Below, in pieces: positions 1-12,402 of a DNA stretch of 64,000 bases. This DNA is from Salminus brasiliensis (lineage: Eukaryota; Chordata; Actinopteri; Characiformes; Bryconidae). How positions within the stretch are numbered: position 1 is the stretch's first letter; every line of letters begins with the position of its first letter. The position numbers were made by a program, and so were the translations under genes. The stretch covers positions 35,992,842 to 36,056,841 of the forward strand of contig NC_132880.1 of NCBI RefSeq assembly GCF_030463535.1, in the 5' to 3' direction. The notes beneath the pieces were generated by a model that saw only the letters and a list, made by a program, of their open reading frames with translations, was not told the origin of the DNA and did not search any database.

Positions 1-257
1 AAAAGTGCCCAAATGAACTGTGGATGGATTTGAATAATCCTGTGAAAATCCCATGCAGTTCTGTATACACACACAGGTGTGAGCTTATTATCATGAATGT
101 ATTGTTACACTCCTAGTCAATAATAAGGATAGTCAAAACAGCCCTTTATTTCTGCCAACGTATGATTATTATATCTCACTATGATGTCTGTCAGCATGAG
201 CAACAGCACAATTAGTGAATTATAAAAAAAAAATAATAAATAACAATCATCATCATC

Positions 258-283
258 TTAATAATAATAATAATAATAATAAT
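258..283. repeat. (AAT)n microsatellite
   Basis: Uninterrupted trinucleotide run seen directly. Confidence 0.9.
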
Positions 284-399
284 GTACAGGGCAGAAGGAA
301 AGGGTTGAGATGCACTGCAGTAATCAGCAGCTTTTAAAACAGCTACATCCAGCCGGCCTGCCACATAATCACCCACCCAAACACATAAGGTAAAAAAAG

Positions 400-645
400 G
401 TAAAGGTGCACGTATTTGTCACTGAAATGTGTCCCCCCGCATTTAACCCATCTGGTAGTGAACACACACTCACACACACACATGTGTGTGTTAGGGGCAG
501 TGAGTACACACACACACCCCCAGAGCGGTGGGCAGCCAACTCCAGCGCCTGGGGAGCAGAGAGGGGCAACAGCGGCAGCTTGCCGAGCCCGGGAATCGAA
601 CCCACAACCCTGTTATCGACAGCCCGGCGCTCTAACCGAGCTCCT
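400..645 (-). mobile_element. tRNA-derived SINE
   Basis: On the minus strand the right end looks like a tRNA head: an A-box-like stretch (reverse of ctctaaccgagct, 630-642) and a B-box GGTTCGATTCC-type motif (reverse of gggaatcgaaccc, 591-603). The body (470-560) holds the 'gcggtgggcagcc' text shared with the copy at 2192-2460. It lies in the presumed first intron of mrpl53. Confidence 0.7.
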
Positions 646-930
646 ACTGAGACACATACAGCTAACTGTATTCCCAGGAGCAACTTATAGCATATAAGTA
701 TAACATTTTATTCCAGGTCATTTGCACAATTTCTACTGGTACTGGAACAACTGTCAAATTAACATTATGCTCAGAAGGGAGCGCAGTTCTCTCTGCATCG
801 ACACCAGCACAGTCTAACCGGGGCTCAGGGACACACACGGTTCCCAACCCAGCGAGCCTGGCTGACGGATTTCATAATCCACAGCGCAGCAGCTTGAGCT
901 CCGACACATCTGAAGAGTGTCTGTTCTTAC

Positions 931-1022
931 CGTGTGGAGCGCACATTGGACTCAAACGGGCAAAACTGCACCACTATTTTCTTGATCGTCTTTAACACCA
1001 CGGCTCCTCTGGACGCGGCCAT
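931..1022 (-). CDS. mrpl53: mrpl53 first coding exon (partial gene)
   Basis: Read on the minus strand, ATG at 1022-1020 opens 30 codons plus two bases, ending at a GT donor (930-929, GTAAGA) that splits an Arg codon. The peptide begins MAASRGAVVLKTIKKIVVQF and continues CPFESNVRSTR. The VQFCPFE-NV-STR block matches the N-terminus of vertebrate MRPL53 as I remember it. MRPL53 (mL53) is a structural protein of the large subunit of the mitochondrial ribosome. Human MRPL53 is about 112 residues, so only about a quarter is here; I found no further exon between 1 and 930, so the rest should lie to the left of the window. The start is chosen by homology; the frame is open upstream only because it runs into a (CA)n microsatellite at 1068-1114. 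The gene points away from pag1. Confidence 0.85.
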
Positions 1023-1063
1023 GTTTCTGTTCTCTGAACTTTGAACTACTGCGTATTCACAGT

Positions 1064-1067
<4 letters not shown>

Positions 1068-1114
<47 letters not shown>
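1068..1114. repeat. (CA)n microsatellite
   Basis: Perfect CA dinucleotide run 46 bases upstream of the mrpl53 ATG on the minus strand, so it lies in or just before its 5' leader. Length variation here could affect the mrpl53 promoter. Confidence 0.95.
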
Positions 1115-1116
<2 letters not shown>

Positions 1117-2191
1117 CTTTACTGTACGTTTAAGTGATACTTAATTCAAAGGAATCTGATATAGATCCTAATAGGATTAGGATATTTAAATCATACGTTT
1201 TGGTGATATGAGGGGGGGAAAATAACTGTGCTGAGAGGTGAGGAACTTTTATTTTGAAAGGGGGGCTTCGCTGAATAATGAGTGAAGTGCGGGTTGACCA
1301 TAGTAAAACAGGGTGCATTTGAGGCCCTGCACATACATGTGGACAAAGAGAGTTTTGTTACTATTATTATTATTATTATTATTCTTATTATTATTATTAT
1401 TATTCGAGCTGTTTTTATGTAATATTATTTTTTATTATTTATTATTTTTTCGTTTGAGCTACTGTTCAATTAAGAAAGAAAGAAAGAAAGAAACTGTTTT
1501 AAATTCCCTAGAATTTAAAATGTTTGAAGTCTACATATTTTATCTGAGCTTAGGCACAAATTTGGAACAAAATAATCGATCCTATCGATTTAATTAAATG
1601 TAATTATCTAATTTAAAAATATCCACTGTCACACGTTCATCCAATGTGTACACAAATTTACCAAATACTTTTCTACTGGGTTAATACTAGGAAATATTTT
1701 GGCTGTCACATATTAGGAACAAAAAGTCACATCCGTACTGATTCACACAAAGTATCCTTAATTATTGTATATTTTAAGACATTAGTTTGCACATACGACC
1801 TCAGTCCGCTTGGATTTAACTTTAGAAAATATAGCCGGTGTTGAATCACAGTTAGAAATTGGTTTAGTCTTAATCTGAGTCTTGGAAACTAGCCGAAGTG
1901 GATCTGTGAAACGCAGTTAGTCATGAGTGCTCCCTTCCACTAGATGGCGCAAGTCGATCGTGTTTTGCGGGCAGTGTCTGCAGCGGTGTAGACTGCTGTT
2001 ATTGGAGTGGAGTCAAGCAGTGGAGTACCATGCTTGACTCACATACCTGTTGACACAATGTACAATATAATCAATATATTAAAATTTTCTGACCAGTTAT
2101 AAATACATGCTACACAGGAGCCTTTCTGAAGGGGCCTAACAGCATGCCAGAAGATGGTCTGCTGTGGGCTGAGGGGTTTCCTGGTTCTTTA
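1115..2191. other. intergenic, nothing recognised
   Basis: AT-rich sequence between mrpl53 and the first SINE to its right. It holds a (TTA)n tract at 1358-1404 and a short (GAAA)n run near 1473-1491. No gene or clear mobile element seen. Confidence 0.6.
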
Positions 2192-2462
2192 CCTCAGTGG
2201 CTCAGTGGCTCAGTGGTTAGAGGCAACTATTTGTGACAGGGTTGTGGGTTTGATACCTAGGCTCAGCAAGCTGCCTCTGTTGGGCCTTTGAGCAAGGCCC
2301 TTAACTCTCTCTGCTTCCCAGGCGCCACAGCAATGGCTGCCCACCGCTCCGGGCACGTATGCTCACTGTCCGTTTGTGTGTGTTTGATCGCATGTTAAAG
2401 GTGGAGGCCAAATACCAACACTAATGGTGAATATGGTTGTCTTGTCTCATCTTGTCTTGAAT
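2192..2462 (+). mobile_element. tRNA-derived SINE
   Basis: A tRNA-like head with A-box ggctcagtggttag (2207-2220) and B-box ggtttgatacc (2247-2257) is followed by a body (cgccacagcaatggctgccc, then 'tgtttgatcgcatgttaaag') and a (T/G/C)-rich tail 'gtcttgtctcatcttgtctt'. Same family as the copies at 400-645, 11474-11695 and, degraded, 43693-43800. Confidence 0.75.
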
Positions 2463-2548
2463 GACAACATTATGTCTTAAGAATAAGACCAGTCCTGGTA
2501 TTTAGGAGCATCTTTGATCGAAGGAAGGAATTAAGTTATAAAGAGATT

Positions 2549-2765
2549 TACATTTACGGCATTTAGCAGACGCTCTTATCCAGAGCGACTTACAAGGTTA
2601 CTCGTATTACAGAGTTGGGCCAATGTAGTGTTAGGAGTCTTGCCCAAGGACTCTTATTGGTGTAGCGCAGCACAGTCACCCAGACCGGGAATCGAACCCT
2701 GGTCTCCCACATGGTGTTGTTGTAACGCAATGGTAGGTGGTGGTGTTATCTGTTGCGCCACGCCA
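2549..2765 (-). mobile_element. teleost SINE with conserved 'catttagcagacgct' block
   Basis: The block at 2551-2597 (catttagcagacgct, then atccagagcgacttaca) is a very common teleost SINE segment. A B-box in reverse (gggaatcgaaccc, 2687-2699) places a tRNA-like head at the right, so the element reads on the minus strand. Confidence 0.75.
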
Positions 2766-5150
2766 AAGAGATGATTCAAATGAGTCAAATATTCGAGTAA
2801 ACAGTAGTGCAGGCAAATTGTATAAGAATGTAAATATCTATATCTGCTTGTGTCACGTCAGTCAGAATGGATGAACAGGCATCTGAAATATAGCGAAGTT
2901 TGAACAGGCTTGCATGTGAATGTTCATCTAAGATCTTCGAATTCATAATGTTATGATCTGTGTAGAAAATGACAACTCAAGGAACCATTTTAGTGATTCA
3001 GTGATTCTTTACCTGGTTAAATGAATCATCAAATATAAGGAAATTATCTTATATATGGTTCTTTATAGAATAAAGGTTCCACTAAAGTGTAGTTTCACCA
3101 CCCTGTGGCCTTGGTTTGAGAGAGTGTTGATATACGAGTCAGTCATACTGGGATGAAATAAGTAGTGACAGAGAGAGGGCATAAGGGCATCAGTAGTCAC
3201 ATAGAGAGGTCATAACATTTGTTACCAACCTATCTTTTTATAAACTGCTTTGGTAGTTTTGAGAAAAGGCATTGTCACTCCCCACGCCCTGGTTTTACCA
3301 CTCTACCACATGTGCTCCATGTGTTTCTGATGACCAAGAGTCTCTTTCCTGAGCAAGCAAGCACACTATGCATTAGAAGCACTATATTTAGACTAAGAGC
3401 TGAAGACCGTGCTTCCTATGACACAGCCTCAGAAAGCTGGTTCCTCTTTTCAAAAACAATAATGGTGAGCAGCTCAGGGAGTCAGTCGAGCCTCTAGATA
3501 GGCCCATAACAACAATGCATCAGAGCTCTCAAGAGATGAGGTCAACTTTAAAGAATAAGGGTTAAGGGGTGTATTTTCTCATGTTTGACGTTTTATGCAC
3601 TAAATATAGTTTTCTGCCGCTGACTCACAACCTCAGCATGGCTTATAGGCGCATGGCAGGAAGCCAGAGCACTGCCAGCGTTGTTTATTGGATTTAGTGA
3701 GTGGGCGCTGTGTGTGCCCAGTTGAGCAGGACAATACAAACTCTTGTGAAACTGTGTCTCAGTTAGTATAGTAAATACATGTCAAATATTACACGTGCAA
3801 TAAAACCTTAAACCCTAAAGGCCTTTGGGTTGCCTCATGCTTCAGTTCATCTCAGTTCATCAGTTATGCATTAATTTCATAGCAGATAATAAATCCTTTA
3901 AATAGTTACTGAACAGTTAGGTTCTGAAATTAAAGCTCAAAAATGAGCCTAGAGTTCAAGCAGTTAACTTTGTGGTGGTATAATGTGCTATACTATGTAG
4001 TAGTCAAATTGTGAAAAGGTTTTAAGGGGATGGTGTTGTAGCTTATATAAATTGTAGGTGCATTTATTCATTTATTCATTCATTTGATCTAAAAAGGGTG
4101 TTTTCTAAAGATAACCCCTTATTTTATATAATGACTAGATTGTCTAGGCAGCTTTAGGCATTTTTTTTTTGTTTAGCTACCAGCAATATAAACCACTTGT
4201 GTCAGCCTCACAGTGTGTTTTGTGTTTGTGTTGTACAGTTACTTTGGTATATTTCCTACCATACATTAAAACATATACAATATGTATATAATACATGAAT
4301 TCATTTCATGCAATATTTTCTTTTTCTTTTATAGTTTCATAATTTCATAGTGTAGCTCTGAAATTTCTCTGGAACTTCTTTCAGTGGAAAACAAAAATAG
4401 CCCAAATGGCATTTAACTCATTTTGGAACGAAATCCTTCAAATATAAGATAAGATAATCCCCCAGTGGTCACAAAAATAGATGGAATTAAAATATCCAAA
4501 AACAAGATTGCTGGCCATTTTACAGGGGGTTAATTTCTTTTATTATTTATTTATTTAGTTAGTTATGTATTTAGACTGTGTGAATGACATTGCATTACTG
4601 TTGAAATTGAGCCCTTTCTATTCTGTAAAAGTAGTGTTTTACAGTTTTGTAAATATGGGTGAAGTCTCTATGCACCACACATGAATGATGTATTCTGTGG
4701 TCTGTGTTTCATCTGTACAAATGTTTTTAATAATTCCTGAGGTTACTAACACAGGCCCACGTATTTCGCTCTACACACAAGAGCATAATAACTATAACAA
4801 GACTATCAAAATATTAAATCAGACAGGATTAAATGTGTAGGGGGTCCTGGAGAAATTCATCTCTCTTTCATAGACGCTCCTTTATGATTTCAGTTCCATC
4901 TGAGGCCTAATAATTTCCATTTCCATGTCTGTGCTTTACTCTCTTCTCCTCTGAGAAAATTACAGGCTGAATAGGCTTTACTTCCCTCCTAAATAAAATA
5001 AGAGCCAGTGTGTTTTTGACCAATGTTTTTTTACATACTACAGATACAGATACAATAATAAATGACATTTATTATATAATAATAATATGACACATTTCTC
5101 CATTGGTGGACCCCCTGTACTGCACAGTGAACCGTTACTGAAGTAATGGC
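2766..5150. other. intergenic, mostly unrecognised
   Basis: AT-rich. A degraded palindromic 'ggttcttta' repeat lies at 2975-3085, an imperfect (CATT)n at 4064-4084. I see no gene. Confidence 0.55.
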
Positions 5151-5199
5151 TTCCAGCTGTGAAGCTCGAACAACGTAGGATGGTATTTTAACATGTTGC

Positions 5200-5528
5200 G
5201 CGCCTTACCGTTAAACTACATATCCCATGAGCCACCGCGACAGCAGCTTGCTAACCACAGCGCTGTGTCACTCCACCCCAATCGCAGGCGGTGGGGGAGT
5301 GGCCTGGCTGCAGTCTGCTGTTCCTAACGCCGGTATGCTGAAGCACAGCGCAGTGCTTTGCGTGACACAGCTATCAAACCTCACAGGGAGCCTTAGTCCC
5401 TTTCCCCTCATTCCTCACTGGAAACACAGCAGACTGCTCTTTTTCTGCTAGGTTTCGGCTCTCCTGAGCGCTCTAACGGAGCTCACTCCTGTCTGAGCTG
5501 TTGGCAGGTCTATGGATGGTCGTTTTGG
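5200..5528 (+). promoter_or_regulatory. candidate pag1 promoter and non-coding first exon
   Basis: A GC-richer, CpG-containing block stands out from AT-rich flanks. It holds a ZNF143/SBS-like element (aactacatatcccatgagcc, 5214-5233), typical of sites close to transcription starts. The block ends in a good splice donor, GTAAGT at 5529-5534. The next plus-strand gene is pag1, whose ATG-containing exon clearly begins with a splice acceptor, so at least one upstream non-coding exon must exist. Assigning it here, 41.5 kb upstream, is inference; long 5' introns are normal for PAG1. Another promoter inside the intron is equally possible. Confidence 0.4.
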
Positions 5529-5650
5529 GTAAGTGGTCTTAACGTCTCTCTCTGAATCCCTGAGAAAGTTGATGAGGGGCGAATGTGGCGGTAATGCTGA
5601 CAGTGTTGACAGCAGGCAGGACGCAGCGATAACTGAGCTGAAACTTCATG

Positions 5651-5652
<2 letters not shown>

Positions 5653-5699
<47 letters not shown>
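5653..5699. repeat. (TG)n microsatellite
   Basis: Perfect TG run, about 120 bases after the candidate first-exon donor. Confidence 0.95.
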
Positions 5700-5701
<2 letters not shown>

Positions 5702-6034
5702 TGTGGAGTGTGGCGCAGCATGCCAGGCGCAGTGCTGTGGAGGAATCCACCACTCACTGAAGCCCACCGGTACGAAAAATGATGGAGAACTGCAGGCTGT
5801 TTGGAGGGCTGGGCGATACAGCAACAGTGTCACATCGCGATACGTGCAGACGATGTCACGATATACGGCACGGTGTTGAGTTTTTGAGAAGTTGGAACAG
5901 ATAAAACAACAAAAAAAACAAAACAAAACAAAAAAACAAAGGAAAAAACAGTAACCGTGCTGCGCTGAATTTAACGAAACATTATTTTAAACGGCCCGTT
6001 TTAATTACTTTTAGTTAACTTCTTACTTTTACAT

Positions 6035-6310
6035 TAATTAAATCAAATTTATTTGTACAGTGCTTTTTACAACTGTTGTTGTCACAAAGCAGCTTTACAT
6101 AATCAATAATTAGTAAAAAGACAAGAAACCAACAACATAAGAGGACATAAAAACCTAAGACCTCCAGTGAGCAAAGCCAAAGGCGACCGTGGCAAGAAAA
6201 ACTCACTCAGAGCTGGATGAAGAAACATTGGAAGGAACCAAGACTCACAAGGGGGACCCGTCTATCCTCCTCTGATCAGACATATTTATAAATTATTAAT
6301 GTAAGTCACT
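6035..6310 (+). repeat. dispersed teleost repeat, copy 1
   Basis: Text such as 'ggcaagaaaaactcactca', 'gggggaccc...tcctcctctgatcag' and 'atttataaattatt' recurs in order at 57990-58195. This is a common fish interspersed repeat ('gcaaggaaaaactccct' type); I do not know its class with certainty. Confidence 0.65.
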
Positions 6311-9040
6311 GAATCACCTAAATGCATGCAAGCAGCAAGACAACAGCTCCAGCATCTCAGTATACTACTGTGTCGGTAAACCTCTGGACCAACACCCTTT
6401 ATTTTAGACGGAAACATTATGAAAATGCAGTCATTTATTTTAAAGACTATTTTCTTACTTCATACCAAAGAATTAAAACAGGCTAGTTTTGTGCATTTGT
6501 ACAGTTGCTGTAAATGTAAGACAGATAAATGTAAATATGCTCTGTTCGGATTGGCTGTTCTGCACTGCACCTCATTCAAAAGCTGTCTGTGCTAAAACTT
6601 TCCCTATAGGTTCACTGTAAATGAGCAGAGCACAGCTGCCATATGCTGAATGTGAAAATCTTCCACCTGGTTTTGCTGCTAAGTTTCCTCATATAGGCTG
6701 TACAGAACGGAGAGGGGTGTGTATTTTTTTTATTTAACTTTACCCGTGCTTACATATCATATCATATCATATCATAGTCTTTAATTCAGCAAAGCACAAC
6801 AAATGCAGTTTTCCATGAGATGGGCCCTTTAGGATCTTCTTGCAATGAAAGTATACAGAAAACAGCTGTCTGTATTCTTTCAGCATGAATTACGGTACAG
6901 CTGTTACTATAGCTCTGGCTAATGGATGAGGAAATGGTGTCTGATCATGTGGTCACTAATGAGGTTGTTACAAGCCACACTGGCTGGTGATACAAAAGCT
7001 CTGAAGTTTATCTGGAGAAGCTTTTGCGGTTCTTTTTTTTTTTTTTTTTTTTACAGCTACCTACTGGCTGATAGTAGGAGTGGGAAATAGGACGATACAA
7101 GATTGCTATCACCTAGTATTGCATCACAGTACACTTGTCTGGGTATAGTGTCTTGATATAGTGGATATAGTGGATAGGACTTGTGTCTGTGCATACAGTA
7201 TATCATCACTGTCCAATGAAAAAACATGGATCTCCAAAATGATGAGTTTACAGGATAAGGCAAATATGTTCCTAACTTTAAATGGAAGTCAATGTAAAAT
7301 AAAATGTTATTCCAAGCAACTGTATTCTCTATCCCGAATTATGTACACAGTGTACAGAGCAGCTACAGGGTTCAAATGGTGGAGGTACATGTTTTTCATT
7401 GAACAGCAGCGATTTATTAAAAGAGAATATAATTAGTCCTTTTTTATTGGATTTAGTGTGTGAAATGTTGGATAAGGAAAAGTGTTACTGTTTTGCAGCC
7501 TTTTGTAAATGTGGTCCTACTGTTTTGCTGGTGCAGTTTGTTTTCTGACTTGATATTAGAACATTTGGTGCATCTGTTCCCAACCTATCAAACCTCAGAT
7601 ATAATAAGTGACCAACAAAAGCCAATCAAGAAGTAGAAAGCAGGATATATTAGAATATATCAGGAAAGATACAAATGTCTGTCATTGATCTGTCCTTTTT
7701 TTTTAATTTATCTTCCGTTTTTATTTAACAGTAAATCCTTGGCTTGTAGTGTCCTTTAAATTCTCTGAACAAGATCAAGTTCATTAGTTAAGGCCAGTTT
7801 TAACGTTTACTGTGCAGTGTGAAAAAGCACACACTCTACTAGTCTTCTCAAGCTCAAGACATTTCCCCAGAAACGTTGATTTCATGTAGAAATGTAGCTG
7901 ATTTCTGCATGAAGGCTTGCTGCAGTAACAGCTACTCAATCAGACAAGTCAGAAGGTTTAAGCGGGATCACAATGGATTCTATTAAAGCCACTGGTTTCC
8001 CCATGTCTCCCATCCAAAAACAAAACAGTGGGATTGAGGTCAGATGGAGGGTTGTGCTGGGGGGCCTGCCCCTCAGTCTTATTAGACTGATATTACTGTC
8101 TTCCTTGGCACGCTGCTAGCACTCTGTGGTCTGTTGTGCTGGAAGGCTTTGCTCACTCAGTGGCTGCACCTGTCCCCCTGGTAGGGAGTTTGTAGCACCT
8201 TAAACCGGTCCTGTGGCCTGTACTGATCTCTTCACAAATGTCAGCATTGCATGATTATTACAATCAGGATCTCCTTCAAAATCACTCCCAGTGGGCCCTT
8301 TTTGGGCTGCTCTACTCAGAAACCGGCTACCGCAGCTCGGGTGCTGCATTTAATTCACAACATGTCAAATGGAGGTCAGGGAGATTCTCTTGGTTTCCCT
8401 CAAATATCTGGAACCTCCAGTGTGGTGTGGAACGGAGAACCGGCCAAGAACTGCTGGTAAAAGGTTCAGCTGTTGTGTTCGCAGTGCTCTGTGCTTCACA
8501 GATTGAAATATTAATGAGCTACTTACAACTGCTGTGGTCACACGCCATGAGATGAGCAAGATGATAGACTACGCTTTTGTGAGATCGAGTAGTTTTCCTG
8601 GCTTTTTTACATTCTGGTGTTGTGTTTGTACACTATGCCGGTTTTAAGCCCAGTGGCATTCATGCCTGGATGTTTCTCCAGCTGCAGCATGTTTTCTTTA
8701 ACAGGGCTTCTCAAACTGGGCTTAGTGCTCAGCAGGGGGTCGCTAAAAGCTGCCAAAGTGGGCTTTTTCGCACACAATGATAATGGATAACATGCTTGAA
8801 TTCGGTATTCTCTCCAACACATGAATGAACATGCTGCTGAACAACGTCCCATTGCTCAAGACCATTGGTGGGAATGATGGATTCTGTTACAGGGCCTACA
8901 GCCCACATTTTTCGTTGGGCTTATGTTTTCTTTCCTGAAGCCTACGTAGAACATTTCTGTGTGTTCATGTACCACAAATATTCATATTCTACTAACTTCC
9001 TTTATTTTATTAGTAGTAAACATGTACTATTTCAAGAGTT
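6311..9040. other. non-coding, nothing recognised
   Basis: Contains a short (ATATC)n run at 6749-6776 and a T-run at 7031-7052. No gene recognised; open frames near 8238-8555 have no recognisable protein. Confidence 0.5.
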
Positions 9041-9044
9041 CATT

Positions 9045-9290
9045 GGGTGGTGCCACACAAATAAACACTTTTGGTTCCATAATAAAGCATTTTTGGAAAA
9101 GAAATGTGAGTGTAAATAATTCTTAAATAATGACAAATAAACTGTACATTTAATTTGAACCTTTTAAAGGTTCTTCACACACATCTCCTTTACAAAAACT
9201 CTCCTGTGTGCAACCAAAAGTGGTTCTTCTATGGCATGATTCATCATTTTGCAGCAGCACCTTTATTAATTTAAAGTGCACTGCAACTTT
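9045..9290. mobile_element. palindromic MITE-like repeat
   Basis: Carries 'aaccttttaaaggttcttc' and 'ggttcttctatggcat', the signature of a short palindromic repeat seen again at 16895-17075, 50160-50322 and 53436-53640. Confidence 0.5.
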
Positions 9291-11473
9291 AAGACTCTTG
9301 TATGCAAATGAACTCTGTTCTGATTGAATGTGATGTATGGTGCCTAATTCAAAAGGCATTCTGGGATGAAATGCTCTTCATCACTCTTTATCACAACATG
9401 GGTTGAAAGGTTAAACTGCTGTTGGCTGGCTAGTGGATTTATGCAAATGTGCTGGCTTTTATGACATCACAAAAAAGTACTGTTTATGCAGATTAATTTT
9501 CATATATGGAAAGTGTTCAAGAATAAATATGTGTTCATATATAGGTTGTTACCCAGTAAAAGCAGAAGACACCCTGACTCATTGGGGTTAGCAGTTGTCA
9601 ATGTTTGGCAGCTGTCCGGGTAATGACCTGTATACCGCAGTAGTCAAGGAAAGGGGAAGTGTTCAGGGCTATTGAAAATTCTGTCCTGCAGTCAGTGACA
9701 CTGTCTGCAGGTCCCTACTTACCAGACTGGTTGAACATGGTATTCTGATACTAGATTTAACTAGATACAATTTAATGCAATAAATGAAATACCTGTATTT
9801 CTCAAGTGGCTTTTCCACATTGGACCTTGTTAGAGTGAAGGCCTGCTTTGAACAGGCTTTGTGTGTGAGTGTTGGTCTCTAACAGGATATTTCTGTAGGA
9901 CATTTGTTCCAGGACAGAATTATTGGCACGCAAAAGTAGACAAAATGGAACAGACATGACCTAATCCCAGGGAGAGATACTTAATGATGTTCATTAGATG
10001 AAGCATTGATTGTGCCATTGCTGGTGCACTTTCAGATCCCCTCAAAATTATTGACCCTTGCTAGATTGATTTTTCATTTGCTCTGAAAATTGGAATACTA
10101 CTTGTTCTCCAGTTTCTAAATGCCACAGTGTGTTGCTAATTTAAAGTAAAGGCCCTTCTGGAGGACATTGTGCACTATTCGAATGTCATTGGTTGTGTCC
10201 TTCCAGTAAAACCTCTTGATGTGAATGTGTCACATTGAAATTTCTTATTCTGCTACTACAGTCATGAGCAGATACATTAGAAAAACAACACTGTAACCGC
10301 TGTCAGCGGTGGAGGCAAAGCAAACTAATTTAAATTGGGGAAATTTCCTACTGCATCCAACAAGAGTCGTCTGATAAAAGCTTAACAATGCCAGCATTCA
10401 AAGCCACTGACTCTGAGTAAATGGTTAAGAGAGAATATCATACATAAACATTGACTGACTGCAGCATTTTCTCAAATTAACTTAAGGGTTTCATTTCATC
10501 TAACATGATATTCATGTCAGGACTTTTGAAGTGAATGCATTTTTAATGAGGAAGTGGGAGTGAAACTGAATTTCTCCCCATCTGTTAACCAAAGGAACTC
10601 CAAGTGCCAAGTGCAGAATGCTCTACATTGTGAAACCCACCAGTAAGCAAGTTCTAAGTACTCCAAAAGTGTAAAAGTCAGTTCCATAATGTATTAAATA
10701 CTTTACTTGGAGTTTTAAAAAGTAAAGTTCAAGTGATTCAAGGCTGTTGTTTGCCTGGACTTTTTTCACTCACCATTTAAGTAAGCGTTCTAATGAGAAA
10801 ATATAAATATATGATGAATGAAGCATAACATCATTATTAGGTCATGAAATAAAGACAAAACTCAACTAAAACATTTTGGTTTCTGAAACCCACCTGAACA
10901 CTAGTTCAATAAATCTGAAGTTTACTCTAACTAGAAGTATCAGAAAAGATATTCCTGGCAATATTCTCAAATATCTCTTATAAAACAGGTTATTCTAGTT
11001 CAGGTATATGAAAATGCAACAAGTTATTAAAAACTGCTATGGTTCCTTGGCAACCGTTTCCTGCTGTTGAAGATCTACATGGCTTGGCAGCAGAGCATTT
11101 CTTGTTTATTGTGGTTATTATATAAAAAAGGCATTATTAATTGAACTTTATTATGCAGTGTTTGAGAACATCCCTTAACCATGGTGAAATCAGAGGATCT
11201 AAGCAACAGGGCCAGTTATACTCGCTTGGACCTCTCACTGTTGAGAGGCTGAGGCACCATTAAGAGGTCCCAATGCGAGAACACGACCCTCTTAGCCAGC
11301 TCCACCACCTGTGCATCTGTGTATTTCCTTTGCTGACATTCTAGAGAATATAGTGGTCTACACTGGTAGATGTTTCTTAAACGTCTACAGTGAGGAATGC
11401 TCTATTGTAAATATCTCGTAGTGGTGCTTAGTAATCATCTTATTGGAGTCTGTTGAATTGAATGGCCTATGGG
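9291..11473. other. non-coding, nothing recognised
   Basis: AT-rich presumed intron. The only structure noticed is an inverted repeat at 11221-11279, reported as a finding. Confidence 0.5.
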
Positions 11474-11695
11474 CAGTGGTGGCTCAGTGGATAGCATGAT
11501 CGGTTACTTATAAAAGTGATGTGGGTTTGATACCTGGGTCCTGCCACTGTTGGAGCCTTGATCAAGGCCCTGTGTGTATGTGTGTGTAAACAGCACGGAT
11601 GGGTTAAAGTTGGAGGTCAGATTCCATCTGTGTCCAACACAAATGATGAATGTTGCTTGTCTTGGTCTTTGTCTTTGATTTAAATGACATTCAGA
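11474..11695 (+). mobile_element. tRNA-derived SINE
   Basis: A-box tggctcagtggatag (about 11480-11494), B-box ggtttgatacc (about 11524-11534) and the same body and 'cttgtcttggtctttgtctt' tail as the SINE at 2192-2462. Confidence 0.7.
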
Positions 11696-12402
11696 CTGAT
11701 TTCTTACCAGCTGAGAAACACTAAACTAAAGCTGTGCTTTATACTGCGTTGATCTAACATGCCAGCCGTGCTGTGGTGCTGTGGGAGCTCATTGATTGGT
11801 GAGGTGAGGTCATGCTCTGAAAACAGGTGGGGGAAAAAAAACAAGTCCACATATAGGTGCAAGTTTAGCAACACTGAGTTTGTCTGAAAGACAGAGCAAG
11901 GCAACCTAGATCCTAGATGAACTAGTGTACGAAATGTGCCTGAAAACAGTCGCTCAATTTCGCTCTCTCAGACACAAGTTTTTATCGTCAACACTTGTGG
12001 GAGTATCTCAGCAGTTAGTCAAGAGCAGCTGCAGTGGGCTGTCTGATACTGTCTGATAGCCGAGCGAGAGGCTACAGATCCAAAACTATTGAGATAATCG
12101 CTCGATCATTGGTCACCAGTCGCTCAAGACATTATCGTCTAAATGTTTAGAAGTGGGCTTTCAGTCAGCCTTAAATTTGTTCTGCGGTGAGAAGATTTTC
12201 CTGCTAAGCTAATGCTAATCAGCTTCTCCTCCTGATCCAGAACAGTTTACAATTTGTAAATATCAGATTGATGGTTTTCAGTAAATGTTTGATTTAAAAC
12301 TGTAGTGTTCACTTTGTCATCCTGCAAGCATATTGAGTGTTATATTTGGTTAAAAAAATATTATTCTGAGATGGTAGAACAGTATGAAAAGGAATTGGAT
12401 AC

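Noticed and set aside
591..643. Possible tRNA gene on the minus strand
   Set aside because: The A- and B-boxes belong to a SINE head; no complete cloverleaf and the SINE body follows.
662..847. Possible second exon of mrpl53
   Set aside because: The minus-strand peptide does not resemble the expected continuation after the STR motif, and no acceptor in the right phase was convincing.
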